NCBI GenBank assembly: GCA_050013415.1
Contig: JBEKFH010000189.1
Location: 1-8,875 of the forward strand
Length of the DNA stretch: 8,875 nt
Source: Palsa-506 sp050013415
GTDB taxonomy: Bacteria > Actinomycetota > Actinomycetes > Streptosporangiales > Streptosporangiaceae
Reading direction: 5' to 3'
Below are positions 5,250 through 8,875 of the stretch, piece by piece. The number at the start of each line of letters is the position of its first letter. Position 1 is the stretch's first letter. Position numbers and translations under genes: made by a program. The notes beneath the pieces are model-generated. The model worked only from the letters and a program-made list of their open reading frames with translations. It ran no database searches and had not been told where the DNA came from.

Positions 5250-6863
5250 ATGGCCTCAGCGAAGAGCCCGGCGGACCGCCGCAAGCGGCTGGCCCTCGTC
5301 GCGGCGATCATGGGCTCCTTCGTGGCCGGCCTCGACGCCACGGCGGTCAACGTCGCGCTGCCGTCGATCCGGGCCGATCTCGGCGGCGGCCTGGCCGGCC
5401 AGCAGTGGGTGTCCAACGCCTACCTGCTCGCGCTCGGCTCGCTGATCCTGGTCGGCGGCTCGCTCGGCGACATCTTCGGCGAGCGGCGGGTGTTCTCGAT
5501 CGGCGTGGCCGGGTTTGGCGCCGTCTCGGTGCTCTGCGCCGTCGCGCCGGACATCGGGGTGCTGATCGCGGGGCGCGCGCTGGAGGGTGCGTTCGGCGCG
5601 CTGCTGACCCCGAGCGCGCTGGCGGTGATCATCGCCGCGTTCCCGTGGGACGAGCGCAGCGCGGCGATCGGCTCGTGGACGGCATGGTCGGGCATTGCGT
5701 CCGTGATCGGTCCGCTCGCGGGCGGTTACCTGGTTGACGCGGTGTCCTGGCGGCTGATCTTCGCCATCAACGTACCGTTCGTCGTCGTGACCCTGGTGCT
5801 GATCAGGGCGGCTGTGCCGGGCCGCGCGCGGGGGGCGCGGCACCGCCGTGTCGACTGGCTGGGCGCGGCGCTGACGTTCCTCGGGCTGGCCGGGCCCGTC
5901 CTCGCGCTGATCCGGCTGCCCGACGCGGGCTGGGCCAGCCCGCAGGTCTGGGGCTGCGGGCTCGGCGGCCTGGCGCTGCTGGGCATCTTCGTCTGGCACG
6001 AGCGGCGCACCCCGGAGCCTACGGTGCCGCTCGGGCTGTTCCGGCGGCGGAACTTCTCGGTGGGAAATCTGCAGACCTTTGCGATGTACGGGGGGCTCGG
6101 CGTCACGTTCTTCCTGCTGGTGCTCTTCCTCCAGGAAGTGGCCGGGTACAGCGCGCTGCGCTCCGGGCTCGCCGTGATGCCCACCACCCTGGTCATGTTC
6201 GCGCTGTCCAGGTACTCCGGGCGGCTGGCCGACCGGCTCGGGCCGCGGTTGTTCATGGGCGGCGGGCCGCTGATCGCCGCCACCGGCCTGGCGCTGATGC
6301 TGCGGGTAGGCGCGCAGGGGAGCTACCTGACCGGGCTGCTGCCCGCGCTGCTGATCTTCTCGGTGGGCCTCGCCGCCACGGTCGCGCCGCTGACGGCCAC
6401 GGTGCTCGCGGACGCCGACGACGCCAACGCGGGCATCGCCTCGGGCATCAACAACGCGATCGCCCGCATCGCCAGCCTGCTCGCGATAGCCGCTGTCGGC
6501 GCGATCATCTCTGCGCAGTTCGGCCACGCGCTTGACCAGCGTCTCGGCGGCCTCCGCCTGTCCCCGGCCGCCGGGGCCGCGGTGGCGCGGGCCCGCGCCG
6601 AGACACTCGCCCGGGTCAGTCCCGCGGTGGCCGGCCAGCGGGTCTCGCTGGCCGTCCAGTACGCGTCCGTGCACGCGTTCCACGTGGGGATCGCCGTCGC
6701 CGCGGTGCTCGTGGCGCTCGGCGGCCTGCTGGGCCTGGCCGGCATCCGCAACCCCCGCCGCGCGGTGCGGTGCGCGGACTGCGCCGGCGGCCAGCTGGCC
6801 GGCCAGCCGCTCGACGCCGCCCGCGAGGGGGCCAGGGTCAGTCCCGCCGATCCGGCCGCCTGA
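5250..6863 (+). CDS. MFS exporter, DHA2 (EmrB/QacA-type, 14-helix) family
   Basis: This is a proton-driven drug or metabolite exporter in the cytoplasmic membrane. The 537-residue length and hydrophobic pattern fit the 14-helix DHA2 family. Motif D1 is LDATAVNVALPSI (28-40), motif A GGSLGDIFGERRVF (69-82) lies in the loop after helix 2, and SVIGPLAGGYLVD (151-163) matches the antiporter motif C region, followed by SWRLIFAINVP. The C-terminal tail after about residue 500 is hydrophilic and holds two Cys (CADC). The ATG at 5250 gives the usual short basic N-terminus; an ATG at 5243 is in another frame. No regulator gene is adjacent, and the substrate cannot be deduced from sequence. It diverges from the amidase and converges on acetate kinase. 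Confidence 0.95.
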   Translation: MASAKSPADRRKRLALVAAIMGSFVAGLDATAVNVALPSIRADLGGGLAGQQWVSNAYLLALGSLILVGGSLGDIFGERRVFSIGVAGFGAVSVLCAVAPDIGVLIAGRALEGAFGALLTPSALAVIIAAFPWDERSAAIGSWTAWSGIASVIGPLAGGYLVDAVSWRLIFAINVPFVVVTLVLIRAAVPGRARGARHRRVDWLGAALTFLGLAGPVLALIRLPDAGWASPQVWGCGLGGLALLGIFVWHERRTPEPTVPLGLFRRRNFSVGNLQTFAMYGGLGVTFFLLVLFLQEVAGYSALRSGLAVMPTTLVMFALSRYSGRLADRLGPRLFMGGGPLIAATGLALMLRVGAQGSYLTGLLPALLIFSVGLAATVAPLTATVLADADDANAGIASGINNAIARIASLLAIAAVGAIISAQFGHALDQRLGGLRLSPAAGAAVARARAETLARVSPAVAGQRVSLAVQYASVHAFHVGIAVAAVLVALGGLLGLAGIRNPRRAVRCADCAGGQLAGQPLDAAREGARVSPADPAA

Positions 6864-6900
6864 CGCCGCCGCCCGGCGGGTGGCGGGTGGCGGGCCGGCG
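6864..6900. terminator. Possible GC-rich terminator between convergent exporter and acetate kinase genes
   Basis: The 37-base gap contains CCGCC-GCCC-GGCGG (6866-6879), a short hairpin, followed by GGTGGCGGGTGGCGGG repeats. There is no T-tract. Position between two gene ends is the main argument. Confidence 0.3.
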
Positions 6901-7995
6901 CTAGCTGCCGAGCAGGCCGCGTACCTCGCGGGCGATCTGCAGGTCCTCCCGTGCCGCGATGACGAGGGTCCGCGCGCTCGCCCCGTCGGCGCTGACGTCG
7001 CCGTCACCGCGGACGGCGTCGTTGCGGCGGGCGTCGATCGCCACGCCGAGGAAGGCCAGCCGCCCGGCTGCCCGCGCGCGCACCGCGGCGGAGTGCTCGC
7101 CTACGCCGCCGGTGAACGCCAGCACGTCCACGCCGCCGGCCGCCGCGCTCATCGCGGCGACGCCGCCCGCCAGCCGGTGGATGTACACGCCGATGGCGAG
7201 CCGGGCGTCCAGATCGCCCCGGTCCGCCGCGGCCTGGACCTCGCGCATGTCCGGAGTTCCGGCCAGCGCGAGCAGGCCGGAGTGCTGCTCCAGCGCGGTG
7301 GCCACCTCGTGCGGCGCGAGATGCTCGTGCTCCTCCAGCCAGAGCACCAGCCCGGGGTCGACGGTACCGGAGCGGGTGGCCATGACCAGCCCCTCCAGCG
7401 GGGTGAAGCCCATCGTGGTGTCGACGCTGCGGCCGTCGAGCACGGCCGCGAGCGAGGCGCCCGCGCCCAGGTGGCAGGTAATGATCCGCAGGCCGGCCAG
7501 CGGCCGGCCGAGCAGCTCGGCGGCCCGCCGCGAGCAGTAGGCGTGCGACAGCCCGTGGAACCCGTACCGGCGGATCGCATACCGCTGCCGCCACTCGCGC
7601 GGCACCGCGTAGGTCGCCGCGGCAGCCGGGATCGTGGCGTGGAACGCGGTGTCGAAGCTGGCGACCGCCGGCACCCCGGGCAGCAGCGCGGTGACGGCGT
7701 CCAGCGCGGCTAGCGACTTGGGCTGGTGCAGCGGGGCGAGGTCGGTCAGCTCCTGCAGCTGCTCGCGCACCGCGCCGTCGATCAGGACCGGGCCGGTGAA
7801 GGCCGTGCCGCCGTGCACCACGCGGTGACCGGCCGCGTCCGGCCGGGCCCAGTGCCGCAGTGCCCCGGCGAGGGCGGCGGTGTCGATTCCGCCCGGCCCG
7901 GCGGGCAGCTCAGCGCTCTGCTCGATGGCGTCGCCGGCGCCGAGCAGGCTCAGCTTGAGGCTGGAGGACCCGGCGTTGACGACGAGCACCCGCAC
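6901..7995 (-). CDS. ackA: Acetate kinase
   Basis: It transfers phosphate between acetyl-phosphate and ADP, giving acetate and ATP in the cytoplasm. The 364-residue product starts VLVVNAGSSSLK (Asn7 and the Ser cluster bind phosphate) and has GHRVVHGG (Arg58), SFDTAFH (Asp115), YGFHGLSH (His147), CHLGAGASL (His175), ATRSGTVDPG (Arg208) and FTGGVGEHS (about 294-302); REDLQIAR near the end matches the usual C-terminal Glu region. All expected active-site residues are present. It is about 35 residues shorter than the common 400-residue enzymes; the shortfall lies in the N-terminal domain, where RVVHGG comes at 57-63, not near 90. The family's HLGNG reads HLGAG here. The GTG start follows the phosphoketolase stop after 2 bases, with GCAGGA upstream inside that gene, so the two are almost certainly co-transcribed and translationally coupled. 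The partner supplies the substrate. Confidence 0.96.
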   Translation of the reverse strand: MRVLVVNAGSSSLKLSLLGAGDAIEQSAELPAGPGGIDTAALAGALRHWARPDAAGHRVVHGGTAFTGPVLIDGAVREQLQELTDLAPLHQPKSLAALDAVTALLPGVPAVASFDTAFHATIPAAAATYAVPREWRQRYAIRRYGFHGLSHAYCSRRAAELLGRPLAGLRIITCHLGAGASLAAVLDGRSVDTTMGFTPLEGLVMATRSGTVDPGLVLWLEEHEHLAPHEVATALEQHSGLLALAGTPDMREVQAAADRGDLDARLAIGVYIHRLAGGVAAMSAAAGGVDVLAFTGGVGEHSAAVRARAAGRLAFLGVAIDARRNDAVRGDGDVSADGASARTLVIAAREDLQIAREVRGLLGS

Positions 7996-7997
7996 GG

Positions 7998-8875
7998 TCA
8001 GTCCTGCCCCGGCCAGGTCCAGCTGGTGATCGCGGGGTCGTCCTCGCCGTGCTCGCGGGTGTAGGCGCGGGCGGCCAGCCTGGCGTCGGACATCCGCTGC
8101 CGCAGCGTGGCCGCCCGGGTGCCCAGCGACGGCACCCGGTCGATGACATCCATCACGAGATGGAACCTGTCAAGATCGTTAAGCATGACCATATCGAACG
8201 GGGTTGTCGTGGTGCCCTCTTCCTTATAGCCCCGGACATGCAGGTTGGAATGATTCGCGCGCCGGTAGGTGAGCCGGTGGATGAGCCACGGGTAGCCGTG
8301 AAAGGCGAAGATCACCGGCTTGTCCGAGGTGAACAGCGCATCGAAGTCGAGATCGGACAGCCCGTGCGGGTGCTCGCTGGCCGGCTCCAGCCGCATGATG
8401 TCCACCACGTTGATCACCCGGACCTTCAGCTCCGGCAGGTGGATACGCAGCAGGTCGGCGGCGGCCAGCGTCTCCAGCGTCGGGATGTCGCCGGCGCAGG
8501 CCAGCACGACGTCGGGCTCGCCGTCGGTGGAGCTGGCCCACGGCCAGATCCCCAGCCCGCGGGTGCAGTGCGCGATCGCCTGGTCCATGGTCAGGTAGGT
8601 CAGCGCGGGCTGCTTTCCCGCGACGATAACGTTCACGTAGTTCCGGCTGCGCAGGCAGTGGTCGGCGACCGACAGCAGCGTGTTGGTGTCCGGCGGCAGG
8701 TAGACCCGCGCGATCTCGGCCTTCTTGTTGATCACGTGGTCGATGAAGCCGGGGTCCTGGTGGGAGAACCCGTTGTTGTCCTGCCGCCAGACGTGCGAGG
8801 ACAGCAGGTAGTTCAGCGACGCGATCGGCGCGCGCCACGGGATGCCCCGCGTCACCTTGAGCCACTTCGCGTGCT
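7998..8875 (-). CDS. xfp: Phosphoketolase (xylulose-5-P/fructose-6-P), C-terminal part
   Basis: This thiamine-diphosphate enzyme splits xylulose-5-phosphate or fructose-6-phosphate with inorganic phosphate into acetyl-phosphate plus glyceraldehyde-3-phosphate or erythrose-4-phosphate. The window holds the last 291 or so residues, entering from the right edge as HAKWLKVTRGIPWR; full-length enzymes are about 800 residues, so the N-terminal cofactor-binding part is missing only because the window ends. Diagnostic blocks are VWRQDNNGFSHQDPGFIDH, VYLPPDTNTLLSVADHCL, IVAGKQPALTYLTMDQA, GLGIWPWAS, CAGDIPTLETLAAADLLR, VVDIMRLEP, SDKPVIFAFHGYP and RGYKEEGTTTTPFDMVMLND. The frame is intact to its stop. 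The GTG at 8855 is internal, not a start. It is followed by acetate kinase with a 2-base gap, the usual arrangement for a phosphoketolase pathway pair. Confidence 0.96.
   Translation of the reverse strand, partial: HAKWLKVTRGIPWRAPIASLNYLLSSHVWRQDNNGFSHQDPGFIDHVINKKAEIARVYLPPDTNTLLSVADHCLRSRNYVNVIVAGKQPALTYLTMDQAIAHCTRGLGIWPWASSTDGEPDVVLACAGDIPTLETLAAADLLRIHLPELKVRVINVVDIMRLEPASEHPHGLSDLDFDALFTSDKPVIFAFHGYPWLIHRLTYRRANHSNLHVRGYKEEGTTTTPFDMVMLNDLDRFHLVMDVIDRVPSLGTRAATLRQRMSDARLAARAYTREHGEDDPAITSWTWPGQD

Noticed and set aside
5256..7007. Long minus-strand open frame opposite the exporter gene
   Set aside because: The product is an Arg/Gln/His-rich mirror of the MFS gene with no domain; stops are rare opposite strongly G/C-biased codons.

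Overview
The window is very GC-rich, with codons that almost always end in G or C, GTG starts and typical actinobacterial families (class F-type sortase with a DUF4397 partner, phosphoketolase with acetate kinase, DHA2 exporter). It reads as ordinary chromosome of a high-GC actinomycete, perhaps a Streptosporangiales/Streptomyces-like organism. The order-level guess is inference; no rRNA or other phylogenetic marker is present. I see no mobile element, tRNA, rRNA or CRISPR array.

Layout. Bases 3-119 (+) are the last codons of a probable sulfotransferase. It converges on a minus-strand cluster of three surface-protein genes, read right to left: an unrecognised single-pass membrane protein (start near 3302, end 2028), a secreted DUF4397 protein with a C-terminal membrane anchor (1963 to 1103), and a sortase (934 to 257). 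The gap between the last two genes is almost entirely a 24-bp tandem repeat array (937-1128), which also forms the last codons of the DUF4397 gene. Next come a Lon-substrate-binding-domain protein (4188 to 3520) and a secreted zinc N-acetylmuramoyl-L-alanine amidase (5162 to 4233), both minus strand and close together. A DHA2-type MFS exporter (5250-6863, +) is divergent from the amidase. It converges on acetate kinase (7995 to 6901), which lies 2 bases downstream of the phosphoketolase stop (8875 to 7998, N-terminal part outside the window).

How the genes work together. Phosphoketolase makes acetyl-phosphate from xylulose-5-phosphate or fructose-6-phosphate, and acetate kinase converts it to acetate plus ATP, a compact phosphoketolase bypass. 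The sortase, DUF4397 and membrane-protein trio looks like a dedicated surface-display module: the sortase would anchor or process the DUF4397 protein, and the third protein has no function I can name. The amidase acts on peptidoglycan, so much of the left half concerns the cell envelope.

The least ordinary signals are the intergenic 24-bp array, a possible hairpin hiding the ribosome binding site of the trio's first gene, the non-canonical sorting signal, and a single TTA codon near the start of the amidase gene.
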